Assembly: GCA_051881315.1 (NCBI GenBank)
Contig: JBJEPQ010000019.1
Location: 1-64,000, forward strand
Direction: 5' to 3'
DNA: 64,000 bases
Origin: CAG-488 sp051881315
GTDB lineage: Bacteria; Bacillota; Clostridia; Oscillospirales; Acutalibacteraceae
In this document: one piece after another, positions 8,260-16,693 of the stretch
Numbering within the stretch: the stretch's first letter is position 1
Layout: the number at the start of each line of letters is the position of its first letter
Notes under the pieces: generated by a model
What the model was told of the DNA's origin: nothing
Databases searched by the model: none
What the model saw: only the letters and a program-made list of their open reading frames with translations
Translations under genes and position numbers: made by a program

Positions 8260-9687
8260 TTATTCCCCCTTGATAATTCTTTCTTCATAAGGAACGTAAC
8301 CCTGATCGGGAGCGTATTTTGCAACACGCTGGTCAATAGTTACATATTTTCTTCTTGCCATAACGCTTTTGTATGCCGGGCGGATGATTTTGCCGCCGGT
8401 TGCAAGCTCCTCAAGACGGTGAGCCGTCCAGCCTGTAATTCTTGCTGTTGCGAAGAGCGGAGTAAAGAGATCCTCGGGTATTCTGAGCATTTCATATATA
8501 AAACCGGAATAGAGGTCAACGTTGGCACATATCGGCTTTTTGTTGCCCTTTTCCTTGTAGAAGATTTCGGGAGTAAGATTTTCTATCATTTCAATAAGAT
8601 TGTATTTTTCCATAAAGCCATGCTTTTCGGCATACTTCTTTGCCTCTGCCTTGAGAATAACGGCTCTTGGATCGGATAGAGTGTAGACTGCGTGTCCCAT
8701 ACCGTAGATGAGACCCGAATGATCTCCCGCCTCTTTCCTGATTATCTTTGTAAGATAGTCGGCGACCTGACCTTCATCGGCAGGATCGGCAACGCCGTTT
8801 TGAATGTATCTTATCATTTCAGCGGCCTTGATATTTGCTCCGCCGTGCTTAGGTCCTTTCAGAGCACCGATGCCTGCTGCAATCGCCGCATAGGTGTCCG
8901 TTCCGCTGGAGGTCAGAACTCTTGTGGCAAAGGTCGAGTTATTACCGCCGCCGTGCTCTGCGTGTACCATAAGGCAAAGGTCAAGAAGCTTTGCCTCCTC
9001 GTCGGTAAAGGATTTATCCGAACGGATAGAACGCAGGATCGTTTCCGCAGTTGACTGTTCGGGCTTTGCAGGGTGGATATACATACTCTTTTTGAGGTAA
9101 TGTCTTCTCTTGACCTGATAGGCATAAGCCATAATGACGGGAAGCTGACCGACAAGCTGCATTGACTGACGTACAACGTTTTCAAGCGACGTATCGTCGG
9201 GCGACTCATCGTAGGAATAGAGCGCAAGAACGGTGCGTGTAATTTTGTTCATAATATTCGGGGAGGGGGCTTTCATCATTGTGTCCTCGATGAAGTCCTC
9301 GGGAAGATTACGGCTTACCGCAAGTATATCCCTGAAGCGTGCAAGCTGTTCCGCAGTCGGGAGAGAACCGAAAATCAGAAGCCATGCGACCTCCTCAAAG
9401 CCGAAACGGTTTTCCTCCTGACAGTGTCTGACAATCTCCTGCATATCAAAACCGCGGAAATAGAGATGACCTTCCTTGGGCACTTTTTCGCCGTCGTCGA
9501 TGTAGTAGCCGTCAACCGAGCTGATTTTTGTAACGCCTGCCATGACGCCCGTTCCGTCAGCATTTCGCAGACCTCTTTTAACGTTGAAGCGATTGAAGTA
9601 ATCGGGATTTATTTTGTAATTCTTGTTGAGTTCTTCGACCAGAGCCTGAGTCGTCTGATTAGTTAAGGGATTTATATAAGAGCTCAT
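8260..9687 (-). CDS. gltA: Citrate synthase
   Basis: A 475-residue citrate synthase that condenses acetyl-CoA and oxaloacetate. Catalytic residues are in place: the histidine in VHAEHGGGNNST (about residue 240), the histidine in GMGHAVYTLSDPR (about 325) and the aspartate in ANVDLYSGF (about 385). The N-terminal extension of about 40 residues is common in the clostridial and cyanobacterial type. It is the first gene of a probable operon reaching the AEC carrier. Its own promoter (9716-9745) is clear, and GGTGGTGAG precedes the ATG. A 2-methylcitrate role cannot be excluded but no prp genes are near. No aconitase or isocitrate dehydrogenase gene is in the window. Confidence 0.95.
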   Translation of the reverse strand: MSSYINPLTNQTTQALVEELNKNYKINPDYFNRFNVKRGLRNADGTGVMAGVTKISSVDGYYIDDGEKVPKEGHLYFRGFDMQEIVRHCQEENRFGFEEVAWLLIFGSLPTAEQLARFRDILAVSRNLPEDFIEDTMMKAPSPNIMNKITRTVLALYSYDESPDDTSLENVVRQSMQLVGQLPVIMAYAYQVKRRHYLKKSMYIHPAKPEQSTAETILRSIRSDKSFTDEEAKLLDLCLMVHAEHGGGNNSTFATRVLTSSGTDTYAAIAAGIGALKGPKHGGANIKAAEMIRYIQNGVADPADEGQVADYLTKIIRKEAGDHSGLIYGMGHAVYTLSDPRAVILKAEAKKYAEKHGFMEKYNLIEMIENLTPEIFYKEKGNKKPICANVDLYSGFIYEMLRIPEDLFTPLFATARITGWTAHRLEELATGGKIIRPAYKSVMARRKYVTIDQRVAKYAPDQGYVPYEERIIKGE

Positions 9688-9715
9688 TTTCTCACCACCA
9701 AAATATTTTCAGATT

Positions 9716-9745
9716 ATTATACTATATTATATATATCAAAGTCAA
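9716..9745 (-). promoter_or_regulatory. Sigma-A-type promoter of gltA
   Basis: On the minus strand TTGACT (9745-9740) and TATAAT (9721-9716) are separated by 18 bases. This lies 30 to 60 bases before the gltA ATG, in a very AT-rich gap. Confidence 0.7.
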
Positions 9746-9808
9746 GGAAGTAAAAATAAATAAACCGTGAACGAAAGTATTTTTTGCATAATATACAGTA
9801 ATAATAAA

Positions 9809-9838
9809 CGGGCTGACGCATATTTATGCGAAAGCCCG
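9809..9838 (-). terminator. Intrinsic terminator after asnA
   Basis: CGGGCT (9809-9814) pairs with AGCCCG (9833-9838) and GCATA pairs with TATGC inside. On the minus strand it is followed by TTTATTATTA, ending the asnS-asnA transcript. Confidence 0.85.
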
Positions 9839-9854
9839 ATCAATTATTAAACTG

Positions 9855-10862
9855 TCAAAGTAAGTTTATACCGTTTTCCTTACATTTCTCAACCATTTTT
9901 TCAGGCCAGAGCGAGACCTGAACCTCACCGATGTGAGCCTTTTCAAGCAGGAGCATACTCAGTCTGGACTGACCGATTCCGCCGCCGATCGTGAGGGGGA
10001 GAGTTCCGTCCGCAATGCCCTTGTGGTAGTCGTACTTCATTCTGTCCTCGGCGTCCGCCGCCTTGAGCTGATATGAGAGAGAGTCGGAGTCGACACGGAT
10101 GCCCATTGACGAAACCTCAAAGGCTTTTTGAAGCGTCTCGTTCCAGAAAAGCAGGTCGCCGTTGAGCTTCCAGTCGTCATAGTCGGGTGCTCTGCCGTCG
10201 TGCTTGATGCCGCTTTTCAGCAGATCGCCGATCTGCATTACGAAAACAACGCCCTTTTCCTTGGCGATTATATCCTCTCTCTGTTTGGGAGTCTTGTCGG
10301 GATACATATCCTCAAGCTCCTGAGTGGTGATGAAGAAAACATCGGTCGCAAGCTCATTTTTAAGCTGCGGAAAAGCCTCATGTACCTTTTTCTGAGTGTT
10401 GTCTACCGCACCGACAATCTTCTTGACAATGGATTTGAGAAATTCAACGTTTCTTTCTTCCTTTGAAATGACACGCTCCCAGTCCCACTGATCGACGAAG
10501 ATTGAATGGATATTGTCGCAGTCGTCATCACGGCGGATAGCGTTCATATTTGTGTAAAGTCCCTCGTCTACGCCGTAGCCGTAGGCTTTGAGAGCAGTTC
10601 TTTTCCATTTTGCAAGGGATTGAACGATCTCGGCCGTGCCCTCAATCTCCTTGATGTCAAACTCAACCTTTCTCTCAACTCCGTTGAGGTCGTCGTTGAT
10701 TCCGCTGCCTTTTTTTACGATAAAGGGTGCGCAGACTCTTTCAAGGTTAAGAGCCGCAGAAAGCTCCTTGGCAAAGGTGTCCTTGACAAGCTTGATCGCT
10801 TTCTGAGTTTCTCTGAGTGTGAGAACGGAGGCGTATCCGTCCACAAGCTGTAAATCTCTCAT
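9855..10862 (-). CDS. asnA: Aspartate-ammonia ligase (asparagine synthetase A)
   Basis: The 335-residue enzyme makes asparagine from aspartate, ammonia and ATP through an adenylyl intermediate. It is built like a class II aminoacyl-tRNA synthetase core. AsnA signatures are visible throughout: KGSGINDDLNGVERKVEFD (about residues 52-70), AKWKRTALK (about 84), RRDDDCDNIHSIFVDQWDWE (about 108-128) and GGGIGQSRLSMLLL (about 293). It follows asnS by 12 bases under one T-box, so asparagine synthesis and its charging respond to the same uncharged tRNA. AGGAGGAAG precedes the ATG. Confidence 0.96.
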   Translation of the reverse strand: MRDLQLVDGYASVLTLRETQKAIKLVKDTFAKELSAALNLERVCAPFIVKKGSGINDDLNGVERKVEFDIKEIEGTAEIVQSLAKWKRTALKAYGYGVDEGLYTNMNAIRRDDDCDNIHSIFVDQWDWERVISKEERNVEFLKSIVKKIVGAVDNTQKKVHEAFPQLKNELATDVFFITTQELEDMYPDKTPKQREDIIAKEKGVVFVMQIGDLLKSGIKHDGRAPDYDDWKLNGDLLFWNETLQKAFEVSSMGIRVDSDSLSYQLKAADAEDRMKYDYHKGIADGTLPLTIGGGIGQSRLSMLLLEKAHIGEVQVSLWPEKMVEKCKENGINLL

Positions 10863-10874
10863 TTTTCTTCCTCC

Positions 10875-12248
10875 TTATCTGATGTTGCCGACCGTTCTGG
10901 GATAGAGCTGGACGTCACGGATGTTGCTCATACCGGTCATATACATTACAATTCTGTCAAATCCGAGGCCGAAGCCGCCGTGCGGTACGGAGCCGAATTT
11001 TCTCAGGTCGAGGTAATCCTTGTATTCTTCCTCGGACATATTTCTTTCTTTCATTGCCGCAACGAGCTTGCCGAGATCTTCCTCACGCTGACTGCCGCCG
11101 ATTATCTCGCCGACGCCGGGAACAAGGAGATCCGTTGCCGCAACGGTCTTTCCGTCGGGGTTCTGCTTCATATAGAAGGACTTGATCTCCTTGGGATAGT
11201 CTGTGACGAAAACCGGCTTGTTGTAAACCTGCTCGGTGATGTATCTCTCATGCTCCGTTGCAAGGTCGCAGCCCCACTCAACAGGGTACTGGAACTCAAC
11301 ATCGGCCTCCTGAAGAAGCTCGATAGCCTTGGTGTAGGTTATTCTCTCAAAGTCGCCGTCAACGATCTTCTGAAGCTTTTCACGAAGTCCTTTTTCAAAG
11401 AATTTCTCAAAGAAAGCAAGCTCCTCGGAACACTTTTCAATAACGTCCTTGAGAACATATTTTATCATAGCCTCCGCAACCTCGATAATATCGTCAAGCT
11501 CCGCAAAGGCGATTTCAGGCTCAACGTGCCAGAACTCGGCAACGTGACGCTGAGTGTTGCTCTTTTCGGCTCTGAACGAAGGACCGAAGGTATAGATCTT
11601 GCCCATTGCCATTGCGGCAACCTCGCCCTCGAGCTGTCCGGAAACGGAAAGTCCGGCTTTTCTGCCGAAGAAATCGTCGGCATAGTATTCTTCCTCGCTC
11701 TTGTACTTGTCGGAATAGCCGATAGTCGTTACCTTGAAAACCTCGCCCGCACCCTCACAGTCGGAAGCCGTGAGCAGGGGCGTGTGGATATAAACATAGT
11801 TGTTAAGCTGGAAAAAGCTGTGGATAGCCGCCGCCGCAACGGAACGGACTCTCAGAACGGCATTGAATGTGTTCGTCCTGACTCTGAGGTGGGGAATAGT
11901 TCTGAGAAATTCAAGCGAACAGCGTTTCTTCTGGAGCGGATAGTCGCCCGGACATTCGCCGAGAACGCTTATCTCGTCTGCATTGACCTCAACGGCATTG
12001 TTTACCGCACCCTTAACGACAGTTCCCGTCACCTTGAGAGCTGTGCCGCCGGGCATAAAAGCGGAAATGTCGCTGAGCTTAGCTTTGTCAATGACGATCT
12101 GAAGATGGCTGAGAGATGTGCCGTCGTTAAGCTCGATGAAAGCCATATTTTTTGAGTCTCTCGACGTTCTTACCCAGCCGCATACCGTGACCTGAGCGCC
12201 GATAAATGATGAGTCTGTCAAAATTGCCTTGATGTCGGTGTGTTTCAT
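10875..12248 (-). CDS. asnS: Asparaginyl-tRNA synthetase
   Basis: A 457-residue class IIb synthetase. It has an N-terminal OB-fold anticodon-binding domain (VTVCGWVRTSRDSKN near residue 18), class II motif 2 (FGPSFRAEKSNTQRH, around residue 215-230) and motif 3 (GFGLGFDRIVMYMTG near the C terminus). It charges tRNA-Asn directly. The ATG at 12248 was chosen because AAAGGAG lies upstream; a longer frame begins with TTG inside the terminator of the leader and is not credible. It is the first gene after the T-box leader and precedes asnA, a common Firmicute pairing. Confidence 0.96.
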   Translation of the reverse strand: MKHTDIKAILTDSSFIGAQVTVCGWVRTSRDSKNMAFIELNDGTSLSHLQIVIDKAKLSDISAFMPGGTALKVTGTVVKGAVNNAVEVNADEISVLGECPGDYPLQKKRCSLEFLRTIPHLRVRTNTFNAVLRVRSVAAAAIHSFFQLNNYVYIHTPLLTASDCEGAGEVFKVTTIGYSDKYKSEEEYYADDFFGRKAGLSVSGQLEGEVAAMAMGKIYTFGPSFRAEKSNTQRHVAEFWHVEPEIAFAELDDIIEVAEAMIKYVLKDVIEKCSEELAFFEKFFEKGLREKLQKIVDGDFERITYTKAIELLQEADVEFQYPVEWGCDLATEHERYITEQVYNKPVFVTDYPKEIKSFYMKQNPDGKTVAATDLLVPGVGEIIGGSQREEDLGKLVAAMKERNMSEEEYKDYLDLRKFGSVPHGGFGLGFDRIVMYMTGMSNIRDVQLYPRTVGNIR

Positions 12249-12290
12249 AAAAATTCTCCTTTTGGAAAAATCGTATTTGACGAACAAAAA

Positions 12291-12545
12291 AGGCTATTCG
12301 TCCCAAAGCATAGGACGAATAGCCTTGTATCCGCGGTACCACCTAAATTACTCTTACGAGTCCCTTAACGGCTCAAATAAGCCATACGCATTAACGCTGC
12401 ATCAACGTCGCACCTACTGACAAAAGCGTTCGGCTTGAAGCTCCGAAGTGTTATTCACGCAAACTCTTTTACGGCGTTTGCACTCTCTGCCGCTCACTGA
12501 GAACGATCTTCTGCGCTACTTCTCTTCATCATTGCTTTTCAATAT
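12291..12545 (-). promoter_or_regulatory. T-box leader, probably tRNA-Asn responsive
   Basis: Read on the minus strand, the leader has an AGTA-type stem I element near its 5' end, the T-box core GGTGGTACCGCG (12342-12331) and a 12-bp intrinsic terminator stem (GGCTATTCGTCC at 12303-12292 in plus coordinates, partner at 12313-12324) followed by TTTTTTG. The likely specifier is AAC (12452-12450), followed by A as usual; this choice is inference. The order asnS-asnA fits tRNA-Asn. Uncharged tRNA would favour the antiterminator. Confidence 0.92.
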
Positions 12546-12551
12546 GATCGA

Positions 12552-12580
12552 ATTATACCACCGCTTTTTTCTCTTGTCAA
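12552..12580 (-). promoter_or_regulatory. Promoter of the asnS-asnA operon
   Basis: On the minus strand a perfect TTGACA (12580-12575) and perfect TATAAT (12557-12552) are separated by 17 bases, placing the start of the leader near 12545. The -35 box lies only four bases beyond the corA stop codon. Confidence 0.92.
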
Positions 12581-12583
12581 GCG

Positions 12584-13519
12584 TCAGAGAAGTTTTTTCT
12601 TTTTGAAAATTACAATACATATAACCGCCACGGCAACGCTCACACCGATGACAGCGGGATAGCCGTAGGGCGAGGTCAATTCGGGCATATTGACAAAGTT
12701 CATTCCGTACCAGCCCGTTATCAGCGTCAGCGGAAGAAAAATAACGGTAATGACAGTCAGAAGCTTCATTGTATTGTTCATTTTAAGATCGAGCCTTGCC
12801 TGATAAGCCTCCCTGAGCCTGACGAGATTTTCACGGAACAGGTTTATTTCGGCGCAAAGCCTGTCGGCTCGGTCGCTTATCGTCTTGAAATAATATGTTT
12901 TATCTTCATCAAATATTCCGTTTTCGTTTTCGTAAAGTCTTTCGCCGATGCTGACGAGCTGTTCGTAATAATTCCTCAGCGACATCAGCTTTTTGTTATA
13001 CATTAAAATCTGCTCGTTTACGTTTGCATATCTGCCGTTTTTGATAACATTTTCTTCAAGATTGTTTATTGCTTTTTCCGTCTCCTCGTTTTTCCTGCCG
13101 TCGTCATCGGTCAGCTTGCCGAAGAAAAGACTGACGAATCTTTCTGCCGACGCTCCGTCCGTTCCGAGATCCTCAACCGCATTTGAAAATGCTTTGAAAA
13201 GCGATTTGTCATCGTCCCTGCCCGTAACTATCAGGGCAAGCTCTTTTCTCAAATATAAACACGCCTGACTTTCGCTTTTGTCTCCGACATCGGAGCTGAT
13301 GACCTTGACGGGGAAGATGAAGCTTTCCGAATTGACGGTCACGGAGCTTCTGAATGAGCTGTCGCCGAAGTCAAAGCAGATATATTCCCTTGCCGTTATG
13401 CCGAGCTGAGTATAATGGTTTTTAAACTCATCGGAGGAGATTATTCCGAGAGTCAGAAGACTGTTATTGATTTCGCCGAAGTATGTTTCTTTCAGTTTGC
13501 CGTCAAATGACAGGAGCAT
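12584..13519 (-). CDS. corA: CorA-family divalent cation transporter
   Basis: A 311-residue protein with the CorA plan: a large soluble cytoplasmic N-terminal region with a long helical stalk (residues 150-240, many charged residues), then two C-terminal transmembrane helices. The signature GMN follows the first helix (ITGWYGMNFVNMPEL, about residue 270-285), and the protein ends in a lysine-rich tail. CorA pentamers carry Mg2+, and some relatives Co2+, Ni2+ or Zn2+. It has no clear terminator before the asnS promoter, so readthrough into the T-box leader is possible. The ribosome site is weak (ACGGTGAT). Confidence 0.88.
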   Translation of the reverse strand: MLLSFDGKLKETYFGEINNSLLTLGIISSDEFKNHYTQLGITAREYICFDFGDSSFRSSVTVNSESFIFPVKVISSDVGDKSESQACLYLRKELALIVTGRDDDKSLFKAFSNAVEDLGTDGASAERFVSLFFGKLTDDDGRKNEETEKAINNLEENVIKNGRYANVNEQILMYNKKLMSLRNYYEQLVSIGERLYENENGIFDEDKTYYFKTISDRADRLCAEINLFRENLVRLREAYQARLDLKMNNTMKLLTVITVIFLPLTLITGWYGMNFVNMPELTSPYGYPAVIGVSVAVAVICIVIFKKKKLL

Positions 13520-13540
13520 TGTATCACCGTTTCACAAATA

Positions 13541-13569
13541 ATAAAGACCGAAGCCTTAGCCTCGGTCTT
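13541..13569 (-). terminator. Intrinsic terminator after the phosphoesterase gene
   Basis: AAGACCG (13544-13550) pairs with CGGTCTT (13563-13569), with further GC pairs inside. On the minus strand it is followed by TATTATTTG, just before the corA start. Confidence 0.75.
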
Positions 13570-13581
13570 AGTATATGCTGT

Positions 13582-14727
13582 TTATTTACTCTTTTTCGTT
13601 TTTTTGAGAACTTTGTTTGCCGCAACTGCCGCCGCTGTAACAGCCGCAACCGTTCCGACCGCCGCACCTGCGGCTTTCAGCTTCATATCCTGCCTGTCTG
13701 AGACGTTTCTCATATAGGGATCAAGGCTCTTGCTCTTTAATCCGAAGTCCTTGAAATGATACATTCTTGTCTGAACGTTTTCGGGATTGTTTTCTTCAAG
13801 AGTAATAAGTCTGACACCCGAACGGCAGCCGTCCGTGTATACTCTGAAACCTGCCGTCTTGCACTGTGCAAGAAGTATGCCGTCAACATAGCCGGCAAAA
13901 TCGTTCAAATGATCGTGACCGAAGAATGCACCGAGCACGTCGCCTATTTCTTTCCATGCGGCAAATTCGCCGCTGTTGAAATCGGGAACCGCAGGAGCCT
14001 CGCCGAGATAGCCCTCAACCTCAGGCTTGAGCATATAATACTTGTCGCTGTAGGTTTTGTGTCCCTGAACGCAATCGAATTTTTCATACGGCTTTGCTTC
14101 CCTGAGAAGCTCGTATTCCTCGGGAACGGGAATGTGCTGGAAGAGGAGAGAGGGGAGAACCTTGCCGCCGTTTTTATCGGCAAGCTCCTTTGCCGTTTTC
14201 TTGTACCATTCGATCTGATCCTCATGAACAGCGTCGTAATATGACTTTGAACGGTCTGAATAGAGGCTGTGGCTGTCGATAAACCAGAGGTTAAAGACAT
14301 CCTTTTCGCCGTCGCTTGATTTAATGACAAGATTGTGGTTGCCGTAGCCCGAAAGACCGTCATCGGCGTTGAACGCATAGCAGTTTTCGTGTTCACGGTA
14401 GAGCTTGAGCTGAGTGGGGAGATCAACTTCACATTCACGGTCGTGATTGCCGAAAACAAGGTCAAACGGAGTGTCGCTTACGGAAACCGGATAGGTAATC
14501 CGGCTTATGACGGCTCTCATTTCATATTCTGTTGAGGCTTTTGCATTGTCTCCCATATAAATAACAAGATCCGGCTTTAACTCATTTACGGCTTTGCCGA
14601 TGAGGGCAAGGGTATCGTCCATCTTGTCCGCCGCATTGTCGTTCTTCATATCATAGCAATCGTGAAGATCGCCGAGAAGCATGATCTTGAATTTACCGTC
14701 CTTAAAACGCAAGGGTTCCTTTTGCAT
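13582..14727 (-). CDS. Calcineurin-like metallophosphoesterase with C-terminal hydrophobic tail
   Basis: The 381-residue protein carries the five metal-binding motifs of the calcineurin-like fold: GDLHD (about residue 19), MGDN (about 58), GNHDRE (about 91), a QHIP histidine (about 195) and GHDHLND (about 265). The substrate is unknown; relatives hydrolyse phosphodiesters, nucleotides or phospholipids. Residues 350-375 form an Ala/Val-rich hydrophobic stretch followed by a lysine-rich end, which looks like a C-terminal membrane tether. A good promoter (14763-14792) and GGAGG ribosome site precede it, and a terminator follows, so it is probably monocistronic. Confidence 0.85.
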   Translation of the reverse strand: MQKEPLRFKDGKFKIMLLGDLHDCYDMKNDNAADKMDDTLALIGKAVNELKPDLVIYMGDNAKASTEYEMRAVISRITYPVSVSDTPFDLVFGNHDRECEVDLPTQLKLYREHENCYAFNADDGLSGYGNHNLVIKSSDGEKDVFNLWFIDSHSLYSDRSKSYYDAVHEDQIEWYKKTAKELADKNGGKVLPSLLFQHIPVPEEYELLREAKPYEKFDCVQGHKTYSDKYYMLKPEVEGYLGEAPAVPDFNSGEFAAWKEIGDVLGAFFGHDHLNDFAGYVDGILLAQCKTAGFRVYTDGCRSGVRLITLEENNPENVQTRMYHFKDFGLKSKSLDPYMRNVSDRQDMKLKAAGAAVGTVAAVTAAAVAANKVLKKTKKSK

Positions 14728-14762
14728 AAAAATACCTCCGCACTTGATATTTGTTGCATATA

Positions 14763-14792
14763 ATTATACAACTGCAAGAGGCGTTTTGTCAA
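14763..14792 (-). promoter_or_regulatory. Promoter of the metallophosphoesterase gene
   Basis: On the minus strand TTGACA (14792-14787) and TATAAT (14768-14763) are 18 bases apart, about 35 bases before the ATG. Confidence 0.75.
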
Positions 14793-14833
14793 TAAATTGA
14801 ACATAATATTTAAGATAATTTAGCATTACAAGT

Positions 14834-16627
14834 TTATTCAACGGTAACACTTTTGGCAAGGTTGCGTGGCTTGTCGATCGGACATCCGCGTTTAAGAGCC
14901 GTATAGTAGGCTAAAAGCTGTAATGGGATAACTTCAAGCGACGGTGTGAAGATATCAAAGGTTTTCGGAATGATGATATCGCCGTCCGACGAGGAGACTG
15001 TTATCGTCTTTCCGTCCCTTGCCCTGACCTCGTTGACATTGGATACCGTCTTTGATTTCAGCTCCTCCTGACAGCAGAGGGCAACGGTCAGACTGTTTTT
15101 GTCAATGAGGGAGATTGTACCGTGCTTCAGCTCTCCTGCGGCATAGGCTTCGCAGGGAATGTAGGAGATTTCCTTGAGCTTGAGCGAGGCCTCCATCGCC
15201 GCACAGTAGTCAAAGCCTCTGCCGATGAAACAGATATAACCCGAGCTGTCGGCAATATCTGCAAAAGGCTTGTATTTTTCAATATCCGAAAGCAGAATTT
15301 CGATTTTATCGGGTACGGTTTTAAGCTCTGCAACATACTCGGCAGTCTCACGGCGGCTGAGCGTTCCCGAAATTTCCGCAAGGCGGATCGCAAGGGCATA
15401 GACTACCGCAAGCTGAGCCGAATACGCCTTGGTCGTGGCAACGGCAACCTCCTTGCCTGCTCTTGTCATAATAACGTTTTTGCACTCCTGAGCGATTGTG
15501 CTGTTTTCAACGTTGACAATGCCGATAATTTTCGCTCCTTTTTCCTCGGCTATACGCATGGCGGCAAGAGTGTCTGCCGTTTCTCCGCTCTGGCTGATTA
15601 TAACGACGAGAGTTTTCCCGTCAAGATAAGGGTGCATATAACGGAATTCTGAGGCTATGACCGCCCGTGCGTGCCGCTTGCAGAGCTTTTCGCAGGCGTA
15701 TGCGCCCACCGCACCGACATGATATGCCGAGCCGCAGGCAACGAAGATTATTTGATCGAGGCTTTGAACCTCCTGCTTGGTCAGGTGAATACCCTTAAAT
15801 CTTATCTTACCTGATTCGTTGATAAATTCCGACAGGGTGCGCCTGACTGCCGCAGGCTGTTCCGTGATCTCCTTGAGCATATAGTGTTTATAGCCGCCCT
15901 TGTCGGAATTGCGGTCGAAGGCTTTTATTTTGATTTCGCTTTTCCTGATTCGGCATCCGTCAAGGTCAAATATTTTCAGACCGTCCTTTTTGAGTATGCC
16001 GATCTCACCGTCGTTTACCCTGAAAATTCGGTCGCTTTTTCCTGCAATGGCGGAAACATCGCTGGCAAGATACACACAGCCGCTTGAAATGCCTGCAAAG
16101 AGGGGACTTGAAAGCTTGGCGCACACAAGACAGTCGGGATAGTCACGGCACATAATGCCGAGGGCATACGAGCCCTTGAACCTTGCAAGAGCCGAGCTAA
16201 CCGTGCCCTTGAGATCACCGTTGTATAGATATTCGAGCGTCTGTGCTATTACCTCGGTGTCGGTATCGCTTCTGAACTCAAAGCCCTGCTCCTCAAGCTC
16301 GGTTTTAAGCTCCGCATAATTTTCAATAATGCCGTTGTGAACGACCGTAAAAAGTCCGCTTCGGCTCATGTGCGGATGGGCGTTTGTGACCGTGGGCGCA
16401 CCGTGTGTTGCCCAGCGTGTGTGGCCGATACCTATGTGACCGCTTATTCCCCCGGCTTCTTTTCTCAGTCCCGACGGACTTCCGACAACCTTCGCCGTCC
16501 TGATTTCCGCACCGTTTCCGACAGCAAGACCTGCCGAATCGTAGCCTCTGTATTCAAGCACCTCGAGTCCCGATATAATTATTTCAGCGGCGTTTTCATC
16601 GCCGATATAGCCCATAATTCCGCACAT
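14834..16627 (-). CDS. glmS: Glutamine-fructose-6-phosphate aminotransferase
   Basis: The 597-residue enzyme makes glucosamine-6-phosphate for cell wall synthesis. The N-terminal glutaminase starts with the catalytic Cys2 (MCGIMGY); the region includes the GHTRWATHG loop. Two SIS sugar-isomerase domains follow (about residues 280-420 and 450-590), with SQSGETADT and the terminal DKPRNLAKSVTVE, which supplies the catalytic lysine. No glmS ribozyme is present upstream: only 66 bases separate it from the ABC gene, and they are filled by a terminator whose 3' arm holds the ribosome site AGAGGG. Length and domain order match the family exactly. Confidence 0.97.
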   Translation of the reverse strand: MCGIMGYIGDENAAEIIISGLEVLEYRGYDSAGLAVGNGAEIRTAKVVGSPSGLRKEAGGISGHIGIGHTRWATHGAPTVTNAHPHMSRSGLFTVVHNGIIENYAELKTELEEQGFEFRSDTDTEVIAQTLEYLYNGDLKGTVSSALARFKGSYALGIMCRDYPDCLVCAKLSSPLFAGISSGCVYLASDVSAIAGKSDRIFRVNDGEIGILKKDGLKIFDLDGCRIRKSEIKIKAFDRNSDKGGYKHYMLKEITEQPAAVRRTLSEFINESGKIRFKGIHLTKQEVQSLDQIIFVACGSAYHVGAVGAYACEKLCKRHARAVIASEFRYMHPYLDGKTLVVIISQSGETADTLAAMRIAEEKGAKIIGIVNVENSTIAQECKNVIMTRAGKEVAVATTKAYSAQLAVVYALAIRLAEISGTLSRRETAEYVAELKTVPDKIEILLSDIEKYKPFADIADSSGYICFIGRGFDYCAAMEASLKLKEISYIPCEAYAAGELKHGTISLIDKNSLTVALCCQEELKSKTVSNVNEVRARDGKTITVSSSDGDIIIPKTFDIFTPSLEVIPLQLLAYYTALKRGCPIDKPRNLAKSVTVE

Positions 16628-16631
16628 AGAA

Positions 16632-16680
16632 AAACCCTCTTCAAAGAAATAGATTTATATCTATTCTATGCAGAGGGTTT
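16632..16680 (-). terminator. Terminator overlapping the glmS ribosome-binding site
   Basis: AAACCCTCT (16632-16640 by complement) and AGAGGGTTT form a 9-bp perfect stem, with an inner 7-bp stem AATAGAT/ATCTATT. On the minus strand the 3' arm is AGAGGG followed by TTTTT and then CTATG, the glmS start. The hairpin is therefore both the terminator of the upstream ABC gene and the place where glmS's Shine-Dalgarno is buried. Confidence 0.75.
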
Positions 16681-16693
16681 ATATTTATCCTTT

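Noticed and set aside
10980..12155. Long open frame on the plus strand opposite asnS (391 codons)
   Set aside because: It lies fully antisense to a confident asnS, its product has no recognisable family, and it lacks a ribosome site. Long antisense frames are common over GC-biased third codon positions here (also 19782-20750, 38619-39809 and 45171-46205).
14827..16693. glmS ribozyme
   Set aside because: Only 66 bases separate the upstream gene from glmS, filled by a terminator hairpin. No ribozyme core is visible.
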